DNA from: Virgibacillus indicus
GTDB taxonomy: Bacteria; Bacillota; Bacilli; Bacillales; Amphibacillaceae
NCBI RefSeq assembly: GCF_002266285.1
Contig: NZ_NPMS01000006.1
Span: 175,712 to 239,711 of the forward strand
Direction of reading: 5' to 3'
Length of the DNA stretch: 64,000 nt
The translations under genes were made by a program, and so were the position numbers. This document shows positions 43,886 to 52,100 of this stretch, piece by piece. Each line of letters starts with the position of its first letter. Within the stretch, counting starts at the first letter, position 1. The notes beneath the pieces are model-generated. The model saw nothing but the letters and a program-made list of their open reading frames with translations. It made no database searches and had not been told where the DNA came from.

Positions 43886-43911
43886 TTGTATACTTAGGTA
43901 TACATTACACA
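43886..43911. repeat. Palindromic repeat copy 2 (between the SinI-like and DUF4870 genes)
   Basis: TGTATACTTAGGTATACA with the same flank TTACACA. It differs from copy 1 only by TT for CC. A possible promoter TTACAC/TAAAAT (16-base spacer) begins within its right edge, which would place the palindrome just upstream of the DUF4870 gene's promoter. Confidence 0.75.
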
Positions 43912-43985
43912 GGATAAATCACATGGTAAAATTTCTATACGATGAAAAAGCCAACAGCTAGCAGTTTTTAAGGAGGTGTCATAAT

Positions 43986-44342
43986 ATGACAGAGAAAGTA
44001 AAATCAGAGGAAACGTCCCTGGACCCACACCAGGAAGAATCATCTGATGTAAAGGAAAATAAGGGAATGGCAATTCTGGCATATATTATTTTCTTTATTC
44101 CGCTTCTTGCTGCAAAAGATTCAAAGTTTGCTATGTATCATGCAAATCAAGGGCTTATCCTGTTTCTTTGTTGGGTTGGGGTATCCGTACTCGGTACAAT
44201 ATTACCGTTTATTGGATGGCTGCTCATCCTGCCGCTTGGCAGTTTGTTTTTAATCATTATGCTTGTGCTTGGGATCATCAATGCTGCAAATGGTCAAGAG
44301 AAGCCACTGCCGTTAATTGGAAAATTCAAGCTGATTAAGTGA
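43986..44342 (+). CDS. DUF4870 domain membrane protein
   Basis: 118 residues. An acidic, hydrophilic N-terminus (about 30 residues) then three hydrophobic helices; the blocks MAILAYIIFFIPLL and YHANQGLILFL are those of DUF4870/Tic20-like proteins of unknown function. AAGGAGGTG ribosome site. Upstream is palindromic repeat copy 2. Confidence 0.88.
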   Translation: MTEKVKSEETSLDPHQEESSDVKENKGMAILAYIIFFIPLLAAKDSKFAMYHANQGLILFLCWVGVSVLGTILPFIGWLLILPLGSLFLIIMLVLGIINAANGQEKPLPLIGKFKLIK

Positions 44343-44347
44343 AGAGG

Positions 44348-44383
44348 AAGGGAGACAGCCGGTTATGAACTGCCTCCCTTTTC
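44348..44383. terminator. Bidirectional terminator between DUF4870 and the LuxR-type regulator
   Basis: 11-bp stem AAGGGAGACAG/CTGCCTCCCTT (one mismatch), 11-base loop, TTTTCC on the plus side. It lies between convergent genes. Confidence 0.82.
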
Positions 44384-46420
44384 CTAAATAATATCCATAA
44401 TGCGTTTGATTAACTGAGTTCTATTTTTAACACGAGCCTTTGCTAAAATTCTGGAGATATGTTTTTTTACTGTTACTTCAGCAACGAACAGCTGATTGGC
44501 AATAGCTGCATTGCTTCTTCCATCCAGGATCAGTCTGACAATATCTACTTCCCGTTCTGTGAAGGAAAAAGTCTTTGTAATAATTTCAATTTGATTGCTT
44601 TCCGAAGCTTTGGCTGTAAACTGTTTTAGATACACAGCTAATTTCGCCCCGCTGACATCTAATAAGTATGTGGGGGATGGATAGTCCTCTCCATAATCAT
44701 AATGCAATGCATTCGGAATTTCCTGAAACCCAAAGTTTTTAAGTAAATCCTGGAAAAAGGGAAGCGGCGTTGATACAATAATTTTCCCGCCAGAGAGCAA
44801 TAAAGGAAATAAATTATACAATGAAAATGATCGGGCTGCCGTATCACTTGGATTGGCATAGTCCAGCATACGTATGAACCAGCCGGCGTTAGAGCCATCA
44901 GAAACGGAAAAGCTCTTCTTATCCGTGCCAGTCAGTCTTGAAAAATAAGCCCTGGAAACAGGTTCTTTACTCAAATGCTCCAGTGTATGTTTATTTATTG
45001 GTACAAGAACGGAAAGACCTAATGTTTCCCCATGCTCATTTTTCAATAGCTGGGCAACGTTATACCCCATTTTTTTAATATATTCTTTATCCATTAATTC
45101 CAATTCTTTTTTATTATGTCTCAGTGATGCATGAAAATGGTAAGAAGTATTTGAGCCTCTGCTGTAAAACTGCACATCACTTTTGGTTAAATGGTTTTTT
45201 TTATGTTCAAAGAATGCAGCTACTTCGTGAAAATTATAGGATGCTACAGGCTCGAAATACAGGGATGTATCGATCGAATCCTGAAAAAAAGCAGATTGAA
45301 TAAACTCGTCACCAAGATGGTAAAAAAATTGAGCAATATCATAGGATGATCGGGTTGAAACTGTTCTATGATAATAGAATGCGGCACTTCGTTCACTTAA
45401 AAGCTCAAAGTGCTCGGGATTTCGATGTTTTAACTCGATTCGAATAGAATCTCTGATTAAATCATGCATTGCCCAGCCATTTCTGGTCTGCTTGATGAAG
45501 GAAAGTGATAGAAGTTCATTGAATTTCGTCATACTAATCTTCTGATTCAAAATAGAGGACAGGCACATTTGATTAAAGTTCTGCAGAATTGCCGCTGCTT
45601 CGATTAAATTTTGCAGATCCTCATTTTCAACCTCTTGCAGCCATCTTTTTGTGAGTTCAATCAAAATCTGGGGTATACTTTCAGTCAGTTGTAAAGCGGG
45701 ATCTAACTCGGGTTTTTCATCCGTAATTGCTGCAAGGGAAAGCGTCAGTGGATGCCCCTCTGTAAATTGCCATAATGACTTAATATGCCGTTTACTTTTG
45801 ATTCCGTAATGGCTTAAATAGGTATTTGTCTGCTCTAAAGTAAAATCCTTCAGTTCCACTTGTTTGGTCACTCTGCGCCAAGCGGGAGATTCCTTCCACT
45901 CTCCTTTTAGTTTTTTTCGGCCGGCAAAGATAAACAAGATGTTCGCATCAATATTTCGGATGAATACCTGACGTAACCAGCGTTTAAGATCGTCCATCTT
46001 TTCATAGGTGTCAATGGCGATGATAATTTTGTGCTCACGGGCGATATCTGCCAGATTTTGAAAACAGTTTTGCAGCATATTAGTAGTGTGGTATTGGAAC
46101 TGTGATATTTTCATTTCAATGAGTGAGCATAAGTATTCAACAAATCCCGAGGGCGTATGGTGGAAATCTTCACTGCTGATCATTAAAAAAAGTATTCCAT
46201 CCTGTTCGGCAATCCTGGAATACTCTGATAGCAAATACGTTTTCCCTATTCCGCCTGTGCCGTAAATATGGAGTACTTTTGCATCATGATGGGAAGACTC
46301 TGTGTGCTGCCGGAAAATTTCTATTTCTTTCTTTCTTCCAACAAAAAGTTCTCCTTCAAATTCATTGATTATATCATCCATCCGCTTTTGTTCTGTGGTA
46401 ATTCCTTTATTTACCTCCAA
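44384..46420 (-). CDS. STAND-type ATPase regulator with LuxR DNA-binding domain
   Basis: 678 residues from a TTG at 46420 with GGAAGGGG upstream; the frame extends further to 46471 without a ribosome site. An NB-ARC/AAA-like NTPase at the N-terminus (Walker A YGTGGIGKTY at residues 53-62, Walker B-like IIIAIDTYEK), a winged-helix stretch with NGWAMHDLIRDSI, a middle sensor region of no recognised family, and a C-terminal GerE/LuxR helix-turn-helix with SFTEREVDIVRLILDGRSNAAIANQLFVAEVTVKKHISRI spread over the last 65 residues. Architecture resembles MalT/LAL regulators, which are activated by a ligand and ATP. Divergent from the MerR-led fatty acid operon; targets unknown. Confidence 0.85.
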   Translation of the reverse strand: MEVNKGITTEQKRMDDIINEFEGELFVGRKKEIEIFRQHTESSHHDAKVLHIYGTGGIGKTYLLSEYSRIAEQDGILFLMISSEDFHHTPSGFVEYLCSLIEMKISQFQYHTTNMLQNCFQNLADIAREHKIIIAIDTYEKMDDLKRWLRQVFIRNIDANILFIFAGRKKLKGEWKESPAWRRVTKQVELKDFTLEQTNTYLSHYGIKSKRHIKSLWQFTEGHPLTLSLAAITDEKPELDPALQLTESIPQILIELTKRWLQEVENEDLQNLIEAAAILQNFNQMCLSSILNQKISMTKFNELLSLSFIKQTRNGWAMHDLIRDSIRIELKHRNPEHFELLSERSAAFYYHRTVSTRSSYDIAQFFYHLGDEFIQSAFFQDSIDTSLYFEPVASYNFHEVAAFFEHKKNHLTKSDVQFYSRGSNTSYHFHASLRHNKKELELMDKEYIKKMGYNVAQLLKNEHGETLGLSVLVPINKHTLEHLSKEPVSRAYFSRLTGTDKKSFSVSDGSNAGWFIRMLDYANPSDTAARSFSLYNLFPLLLSGGKIIVSTPLPFFQDLLKNFGFQEIPNALHYDYGEDYPSPTYLLDVSGAKLAVYLKQFTAKASESNQIEIITKTFSFTEREVDIVRLILDGRSNAAIANQLFVAEVTVKKHISRILAKARVKNRTQLIKRIMDII

Positions 46421-46563
46421 AACAATAACCCCTTCCATAGTAAATCGAATATATTTTTTAGAAAAATCCAATTATTATAAATATAGTAAAATTATCCTAT
46501 AAAGTCAATAAGAGTTTAGGCTTTTTTAGAGAATAAGCAGGAAAGTGCAAAAAGATATTGAAC

Positions 46564-46579
46564 TTAACGTTAACGTCAA
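46564..46579. promoter_or_regulatory. Probable operator of the MerR/LiuR-like regulator
   Basis: TTAACGTTAACGTCAA: a perfect core palindrome ACGTTAACGT with near-symmetric flanks, 45 bases before the MerR gene. It resembles the LiuR motif described for acyl-CoA catabolism regulators (TTTACGTnnACGTAAA type). Confidence 0.65.
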
Positions 46580-46624
46580 TGATAAGCTTTAAATGTTAGA
46601 AAATTACAATAAAGGTGATTGCAA

Positions 46625-47020
46625 ATGAATAAAGAAGAAACCTATTCGATTTCGGAGCTTGCGGCATATTTTGGCATCGCAACAAGAACGATTCGTTATT
46701 ATGAGGAGCTTGGTTTAATACATCCCAGACGAAGTGAAGGCGGTCAGCGAATATTCTCAAAAAAAGAGCGAATTCGCCTGCAGCTTGTTTTTCGCGGGAA
46801 GAAATATGGATTCAGTCTGGAGGAAATCAGAGAGATGATTCAGCTATTTGATCAGGATCCTTCCGGAAAACAACAGCTCCAAAAGACAATCGAATATGGC
46901 ACAGGAAAAATAGGGGAGGTGTCCAAACGGATAGATGAAATGAAGAACCTTCGTTCAGAGATGGAGTATTTAATAATGGATTTTAAGGTTAGATTAGATG
47001 AATTGGAGCGTGAGAAATGA
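46625..47020 (+). CDS. MerR family regulator, LiuR-like
   Basis: 131 residues from the ATG at 46625 with AAAGGTGA upstream. N-terminal winged helix: ISELAAYFGIATRTIRYYEELGLI, then a coiled-coil dimerisation helix. No cysteine-rich metal site. Heading an operon of acyl-CoA ligase and acyl-CoA dehydrogenase, with an ACGTTAACGT operator, it most likely controls fatty or branched-chain acid breakdown. Its end overlaps the next start by 4 bases. Confidence 0.9.
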   Translation: MNKEETYSISELAAYFGIATRTIRYYEELGLIHPRRSEGGQRIFSKKERIRLQLVFRGKKYGFSLEEIREMIQLFDQDPSGKQQLQKTIEYGTGKIGEVSKRIDEMKNLRSEMEYLIMDFKVRLDELEREK

Positions 47021-48534
47021 TGAATATACCAAATTTGCTTGCAAGGCAATCGAGAATATTTCCAAATCATGAAGCAATCGTAACACCATATGAACGGATA
47101 ACGTATTTAGAATGGAATGTGAAAGTGAACAAATTAGCAGACAGTCTTAGGAAACATGGTGTCAGGCCGGGTGATAAAGTCATCCTGCACATGCCGAATA
47201 CAAAGGAATTTTTATTCACTTATTTTGCTGTGCAGCGTTTAGGAGCACTGATTGTTCCAATCAATGCGAAGCTCGTTCATCAGGAAATCGCCTATATTTT
47301 AGATCACAGTGATGCGACAGTTTTTGTGACACATGAGTTATTATTCAATCAAGTGGAGGGGCTGCCTGAATCAGATGATCTTTTATGTGTGAAAACAGGA
47401 GAAGCATTAGGGCATTGGCTCTCATTTGAAAAGCTGATAAAAGAAGGATCCCCGGATGAAATAGAGTGTGATTTGATGGAAGATGATGAAGCTGCATTAT
47501 TATATACATCAGGAACAACTGGTGATCCGAAGGGTGTTGTATTTACGTATCGCAATATCCTCACAGTTGCAACGATGATTTGTATTGAGATGACAATGAA
47601 TACTGAAAGCAGGATACTCCACATGATGCCGCTGAGTCATTCTGCACCATTGCATTTATTCCTGATTGCAGGTACCTATGTTGGAGCAACACATGTACTT
47701 GTACCAACATTTACACCTGATTTGCTGCTGGGAACAGTACAAAAGGAAAAGACAACACACTTCTTTGGTGCTCCAATTGCTTACCTGGCAACATCCAAAC
47801 ATCCAAAAATTAAGGAGTATGATTTATCATCCATGGAATACTGGGTATACGGCGGCGCTCCTTTAGGGGAACAGGAAGTGAGATTTGTTAAAGGGAAATT
47901 TTCAACTGACCGGCTGATGTGTGTATATGGACTGACAGAAGCAGGACCAAGTGGATCATTATTAGGATTCGATGACCATCAAACAAAAGCTGGCAGCATC
48001 GGTAAAAGGCCAGCTTTGAATTGTGAGATTCGAATAGTCAATGAAGAAGGTATTGAAGTAAAACAAGGTGAGGTTGGAGAGATAATTCTGCGTGGTGAAG
48101 GGAATATGAAGGGATATTATAAAGATCCAGTAAAAACGAGTGAAGCATTAAAGGGAAAATGGTTATATACAGGTGACATGGGCAAACAGGATGCAGACGG
48201 ATTTTACTGGATTGTCGATCGGAAAAAAGACATGATTATCTCTGGCGGGGTTAACATTTTTCCAATAGAAATAGAAAATCTATTAACAATCCACCCACAA
48301 ATTGCGGATGCAGCAGTTGTAGGTGTTCCGAATCCAGACTGGGGCGAAACAGTGAAAGCATATGTTGTGACTGAAGGAGAAATAGAAAATCTGGCAGAGG
48401 AATGCAAAGGATTTCTGCAGGGAAAAATAGCCGATTACAAGATTCCTAGAGTATATGAAAAATTGGATGCACTGCCTCGCAATGCAACTGGTAAACTGCT
48501 GAAAAACCAATTGCGTGAGCGTGTAGAACTGTAA
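47017..48534 (+). CDS. Acyl-CoA synthetase (AMP-forming, ANL superfamily)
   Basis: 505 residues. Activates a carboxylic acid to its acyl-CoA through an acyl-adenylate. P-loop-like motif LLYTSGTTGDPKGVV, A5 motif VYGLTEAGPS, A7 WLYTGDMGKQD and A8 VDRKKDMIISGGVNIFPIEIEN, and catalytic lysine in the C-terminal NATGKLLK are all present. Chain-length preference is not readable. Its ATGATG start overlaps the MerR stop, implying coupled translation. Confidence 0.93.
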   Translation: MMNIPNLLARQSRIFPNHEAIVTPYERITYLEWNVKVNKLADSLRKHGVRPGDKVILHMPNTKEFLFTYFAVQRLGALIVPINAKLVHQEIAYILDHSDATVFVTHELLFNQVEGLPESDDLLCVKTGEALGHWLSFEKLIKEGSPDEIECDLMEDDEAALLYTSGTTGDPKGVVFTYRNILTVATMICIEMTMNTESRILHMMPLSHSAPLHLFLIAGTYVGATHVLVPTFTPDLLLGTVQKEKTTHFFGAPIAYLATSKHPKIKEYDLSSMEYWVYGGAPLGEQEVRFVKGKFSTDRLMCVYGLTEAGPSGSLLGFDDHQTKAGSIGKRPALNCEIRIVNEEGIEVKQGEVGEIILRGEGNMKGYYKDPVKTSEALKGKWLYTGDMGKQDADGFYWIVDRKKDMIISGGVNIFPIEIENLLTIHPQIADAAVVGVPNPDWGETVKAYVVTEGEIENLAEECKGFLQGKIADYKIPRVYEKLDALPRNATGKLLKNQLRERVEL

Positions 48535-48554
48535 CATCATAGGGGGATAAGATC

Positions 48555-50216
48555 ATGACAAATTTTTATACAGAGGATCCAAACTTAAAGCGTTTGCTTA
48601 AAGAAATGCTGCAGGAGGACTTTTTCAATTGGGCAGACGGTGAACTAGGGGAATTTGGTGAATTATGTGCGGGAGATATTGACGAGCGGGCTGCTCATAC
48701 AGATAGGGAGGGGCAACCTCTTCTTATCCGTTATGACAAAATGGGAAATGAAGTATCCCATATTTGGTTAAATGAGGGATATAAAAAGACGATTGAAGAG
48801 ACCTATAACTCAGGGATTATCGGCTATGTCCATAAAGAAATTCCTGATTTGGGATATAAGGGGAATTATGTTTATTCTTATGCCCAGAGCTATTTGCTTT
48901 CCCATGCAGAGCCAGGGTTTTACTGTCCGGTAACACTTACGAAAGCTACTGCCTATCTGATTGATCACTATGCTTCGGAAGTTTTAAAGGAAGAATTTTT
49001 GCCACATGTACTTTCAACAGGTGATACAGAACTATATGAGGGAGCAACCTTTCTGACTGAGAGACAGGGTGGTTCGGATGTTGGTGCAAATGAAACAGAG
49101 GCTGTTCAGGATGGTGATTTCTATCGTATTTCGGGAGAAAAGTATTTTGCCAGCAATGTTGGAGCATGCGGTATCGCAATGGTTTTGGCGCGAACCGAGG
49201 GTGCACCGGAAGGCACAAGGGGGTTAAGTTTATTTCTTGTCCCCTGGGAAGAAAACCGGGCTGCCGGACTGCTTAGGATTCGCAGATTAAAGGATAAGCT
49301 TGGCGTAAGGGCCGTTCCATCAGGGGAAGTGGAATTTGAAGGTGCTAAGGGTTATTTGGTAGGAGAAGAACACAAAGGATTTTCCTATATGATAGAAGCA
49401 CTCAACCTCTCACGTGTATCCAATGCGGTAGCATCCTTGGGCATCATGCGCCGTGCATACCTGGAGGCGAAAAACTATGCGATGGATCGTGAGGCATTTG
49501 GAAATAAACTTACAAACTATCCAATGGTGCAGGCCACATTGAGTAAATTGGCTGCTAAACAAGAGGTTGAAACAAATGCAGTGTTTGAAGTTATACGTTT
49601 GATGGATTTGGTAATGGGGAAGGATACAAAGCAGAAAGCTTCAAAAGAAGATCAGATATTATTCAGATTGTATGTGGCAATTATGAAAAAAGAAACGGCA
49701 GAGCAAGCAATCCATTTTGCACATGAGGCTATTGAAATGCATGGCGGGAATGGGTATATTGAGGATTTTATAACACCACGATTGCTTCGCGATGCACAGG
49801 TCCTGACCGTGTGGGAAGGCACTGCAAATATATTAGGGATGGAAGTTCTCAGGTTAATTGGCAAATATAATGCGGAAGAAATATTTGCGGAAGAAATGAG
49901 AGCAAAGCTAGACAAGGTGACAGGTAGCAAGTTAATGCACTGGGTTGAAATAATCAATTTGGGGATTAACGAATTGATGGATCGAATACATCAGATTAAA
50001 GAGCTTTCTTCTGATTTGCAAACCTACTACAGCAAAGAAATTGCAGAGGCGATGGCAGCTATTTATGAAAGTGTCATTGCAATTGAAACCAGCGTAAAAG
50101 GTGACAGCAGACAGAAGGCAATCACTGAAGTTTATTTGCAGTCGGTTTGGAAGAGGGACGAAATGGAGGAAAATCCGGCAGCGTTAAGGAAGTTTAGTGA
50201 GCTTGTGGGAAAGTAG
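48555..50216 (+). CDS. Acyl-CoA dehydrogenase, AidB-like branch
   Basis: 553 residues, longer than typical short acyl-CoA dehydrogenases (about 380) because of N- and C-terminal extensions. FAD-contacting block FLTERQGGSDVGANET closely matches the AidB/FadE5-like branch. Later blocks AMDREAFGNKLTNYPMVQ, EMHGGNGYIEDFITPRLLRDAQVLTVWEGTANI run in order from about residue 310 to 430. With the ligase it probably forms a short route of acyl activation followed by alpha-beta dehydrogenation. AGGGGGAT ribosome site. Confidence 0.9.
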   Translation: MTNFYTEDPNLKRLLKEMLQEDFFNWADGELGEFGELCAGDIDERAAHTDREGQPLLIRYDKMGNEVSHIWLNEGYKKTIEETYNSGIIGYVHKEIPDLGYKGNYVYSYAQSYLLSHAEPGFYCPVTLTKATAYLIDHYASEVLKEEFLPHVLSTGDTELYEGATFLTERQGGSDVGANETEAVQDGDFYRISGEKYFASNVGACGIAMVLARTEGAPEGTRGLSLFLVPWEENRAAGLLRIRRLKDKLGVRAVPSGEVEFEGAKGYLVGEEHKGFSYMIEALNLSRVSNAVASLGIMRRAYLEAKNYAMDREAFGNKLTNYPMVQATLSKLAAKQEVETNAVFEVIRLMDLVMGKDTKQKASKEDQILFRLYVAIMKKETAEQAIHFAHEAIEMHGGNGYIEDFITPRLLRDAQVLTVWEGTANILGMEVLRLIGKYNAEEIFAEEMRAKLDKVTGSKLMHWVEIINLGINELMDRIHQIKELSSDLQTYYSKEIAEAMAAIYESVIAIETSVKGDSRQKAITEVYLQSVWKRDEMEENPAALRKFSELVGK

Positions 50217-50288
50217 ATGTTCCGCCGTAAATATGATTTTTTTCTAAGAGAGAGAATAGCATGGCAAAACTAGATATTAACAATAGTA

Positions 50289-50333
50289 ATCCCCACTGGA
50301 TAATACGAATGGCAGTATTGCAGCGGGGGTTTT
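50289..50333 (+). terminator. Terminator of the MerR-ligase-dehydrogenase operon
   Basis: Outer stem CCCCACTG/CAGCGGGG with one mismatch, inner AATAC/GTATT, then TTTT. It lies about 75 bases after the stop. Confidence 0.78.
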
Positions 50334-50407
50334 AATTTGGGAAATAGAGTTCTATGAAGTAAGTATTAATAGTTGAAGTGAAGATGAATTACGTGGGTGA
50401 ATTCGTA

Positions 50408-50782
50408 TTAATTGCCAAATTGGCTTTTCAATCTGGCAATCTCCCTTTCGTTACGCACAGCCTTCTCCCAGATATGATTCTGATCTGCCTCCAGGGTTTC
50501 AAATTTACCCATTATTTCATTATGACGGTTATCATTTTCCTCTTTCATAGAGGCTTGTTCCAATTTTACGACAGTTACATCTTCTCGGATTGAAGCCTGC
50601 TCTTCCTTCATGATGTTCTGCTCTTTGCGAAATGTAGTCTGTTCTTCACGCATGGCAACTTGTTCCTCCACTACCTTAGCTACTGTCGCAATCAATTGTG
50701 ACAACATATTCTCCATACGCTCAAATTTTTTATCCTGGAGATCGAATCGTTTTTCAAGTCGGTCAAATCTTTCTTCACTCAT
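50408..50782 (-). CDS. Coiled-coil protein of unknown function
   Basis: 124 residues from the ATG at 50782 with AAAGGTGGTG upstream. Nearly the whole chain is charged heptad-like repeat with recurring (R/K)EEQ units (VAMREEQTTFRKEQNIMKEEQ then ASIREDV and ASMKEEN), so a long coiled coil. No membrane segment. Such proteins are common next to mobile or phage-like DNA, but no function can be assigned. Confidence 0.75.
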   Translation of the reverse strand: MSEERFDRLEKRFDLQDKKFERMENMLSQLIATVAKVVEEQVAMREEQTTFRKEQNIMKEEQASIREDVTVVKLEQASMKEENDNRHNEIMGKFETLEADQNHIWEKAVRNEREIARLKSQFGN

Positions 50783-50861
50783 TTTTTTCACCACCTTTCT
50801 TATTTAAAAATTATATCTGAATTTTAAAAAGAATGCTATCGAAACATGTCGTGATTTGATA

Positions 50862-50999
50862 TTATTTATCTTCCGCTTTTGCTGCTATTTTACTGGCTAT
50901 CCAGCGTTTTGCAATTGTTTCATCAATTTCATAGACTTTACCGGCACGCAGCAATTCACCATGGTATGCTGTTTGGACATTCATCTTAACTTTGATCAT
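50862..50999 (-). CDS. 45-residue conserved-looking small protein
   Basis: ATG at 50999 with AAGGAG ideally placed. The sequence starts MIKVKMNVQTAYHGELLRAG, then KVYEIDETIAKRWIASKIA and a charged end. The pattern (short beta strands, G-x-x-Y-E-I-D, then A-x-R-W-I) resembles small phage-type proteins in which a product binding module is followed by a helix. It is too short for a firm family call, but ribosome site and composition support a real gene. Confidence 0.6.
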   Translation of the reverse strand: MIKVKMNVQTAYHGELLRAGKVYEIDETIAKRWIASKIAAKAEDK

Positions 51000-51070
51000 A
51001 TTGAGTGCTCCTTATCGTCTGTATTAATATTAATTATACATGATGCTAGTCAAAAAAATAAGAGGTGATT

Positions 51071-51176
51071 TGTTGAAGGGGTTAAATAGTGCAGTTGAGA
51101 GGCTAGTAGTTAAAGTTGGGAAATAAAGTGCCAAATCAGAGAGATAAGGTTATAAAGTCGAGAAGTAGGTGGGTAT
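51071..51176. repeat. Degenerate 21-base tandem repeat, about five copies
   Basis: Units related to AGTTGAGARATAA start at about 51071, 51093, 51114, 51135 and 51156, i.e. every 21 or 22 bases. Clear members are AGTTGAGAGGCTA, AGTTGGGAAATAA and AGTCGAGAAGTAG. The same unit occurs at 13674-13716. No gene covers this array. Confidence 0.6.
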
Positions 51177-51266
51177 TTTTCTGATAAAACACCAAAAAGA
51201 GAAGGATACGAATAGTTCTCCATGATATGATACAATGTAATCAAAATAAATACTGGAGGTAAAATC

Positions 51267-51491
51267 ATGGGAATATCCAAATGGGATTTGTTTAAGCAAA
51301 TAGATAACATGCCAGTGGAAAAATACGATAAAATTAAGAAGTATTTAGATAGATTAAATAATCAAGAGGATGAAGAAATAGTATTGGATAAAGAATCAAA
51401 AAAGAGGCTAGAAAAATCATTTGATGAATACGAAAAAGGGGAATATCATACTTTTGATTATGTTTTCGAAGATGGTGAGAATAATGTATGA
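51267..51491 (+). CDS. Antitoxin of a type II toxin-antitoxin pair
   Basis: 74 residues, charged, with TGGAGGT well placed before the ATG. The C-terminal half (KSFDEYEKGEYHTFDYVF) resembles antitoxins that neutralise RelE-type toxins by wrapping with a disordered tail. The N-terminal MGISKWDLFKQIDNMPVEKYDKI may be a small dimerisation unit. Its last 8 bases overlap the start of the toxin frame, the standard gene order. Confidence 0.75.
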   Translation: MGISKWDLFKQIDNMPVEKYDKIKKYLDRLNNQEDEEIVLDKESKKRLEKSFDEYEKGEYHTFDYVFEDGENNV

Positions 51492-51749
51492 GATACGATT
51501 CTCTAAAGGGGCTGGGAAATATTTAAAAAGTTAGATAAACCAACAAAAGAAAGGATCAAGAAATCGTTCGTTAAACTTGCTCAAAACCCATGGGAAGCAA
51601 ATCAACTAGACATCAAAAAATTAGCAGGGTATGAAGATTCCTATAGATTAAGGGTTGGAAAATACAGAGCTTTATACACAATAATAGAAAGTGAGATTGT
51701 GATATTTGTATTCGATTTGGATAGCCGTGGTGATATTTACAAAAAATAA
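51484..51749 (+). pseudogene. RelE/ParE-family toxin split by a -1 frameshift at a slippery heptamer
   Basis: From ATG 51484 the frame reads MYEIRFSKGAGKYLKS then stops (TAG 51532-51534). In the -1 frame from AAG 51528 the protein continues KLDKPTKERIKKSF..., including LAGYEDSYRLRVGKYRALYTI and FVFDLDSRGDIYKK, the RelE-family core, to TAA 51747-51749. The joined product would be 88 residues, normal for RelE. The shift falls precisely on T TTA AAA (51522-51528), a canonical -1 slippery heptamer in the right phase. Either a one-base deletion disabled the toxin, or ribosomal frameshifting keeps its level low; the sequence cannot tell. Confidence 0.72.
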
Positions 51750-52100
51750 TATGTCTTTTTATGATCCAAAATGAAAGTACTACATAAAATTTAAGGCACT
51801 TCCTTATACTATTATTCCTTATGTAACATCAAGCTACTAATACTCCACTGATTGAAGTTTCGCTTTTTATTTTCTCTATAATAATGTAATCCTGCCCTAT
51901 AGATAAGACGCTCAACTAGCTTTCTTCAATAAAAAAAACAGAAATTTCCTACTTTTTTAAAGTTAAAATTTCAACCATAATAATTGTTAAAAGCTATCAG
52001 ATGAAAAGATAAGTGGGAAATGGAACCCCCGGCAACTAGAATATTTTATGATTGAGATTGAAACAGTTTATATCAGAAAAGCTGTACTAAACATGAAAAC
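51750..52100. other. AT-rich spacer without recognisable features
   Basis: 351 bases between the toxin and the end of the convergent Uma2 gene. No open frame with a ribosome site, no strong terminator or repeat seen. Confidence 0.5.

Noticed and set aside
51071..51176. CRISPR-like array
   Set aside because: The units are degenerate, there is no repeat-spacer alternation with constant repeats, and no cas genes are present.
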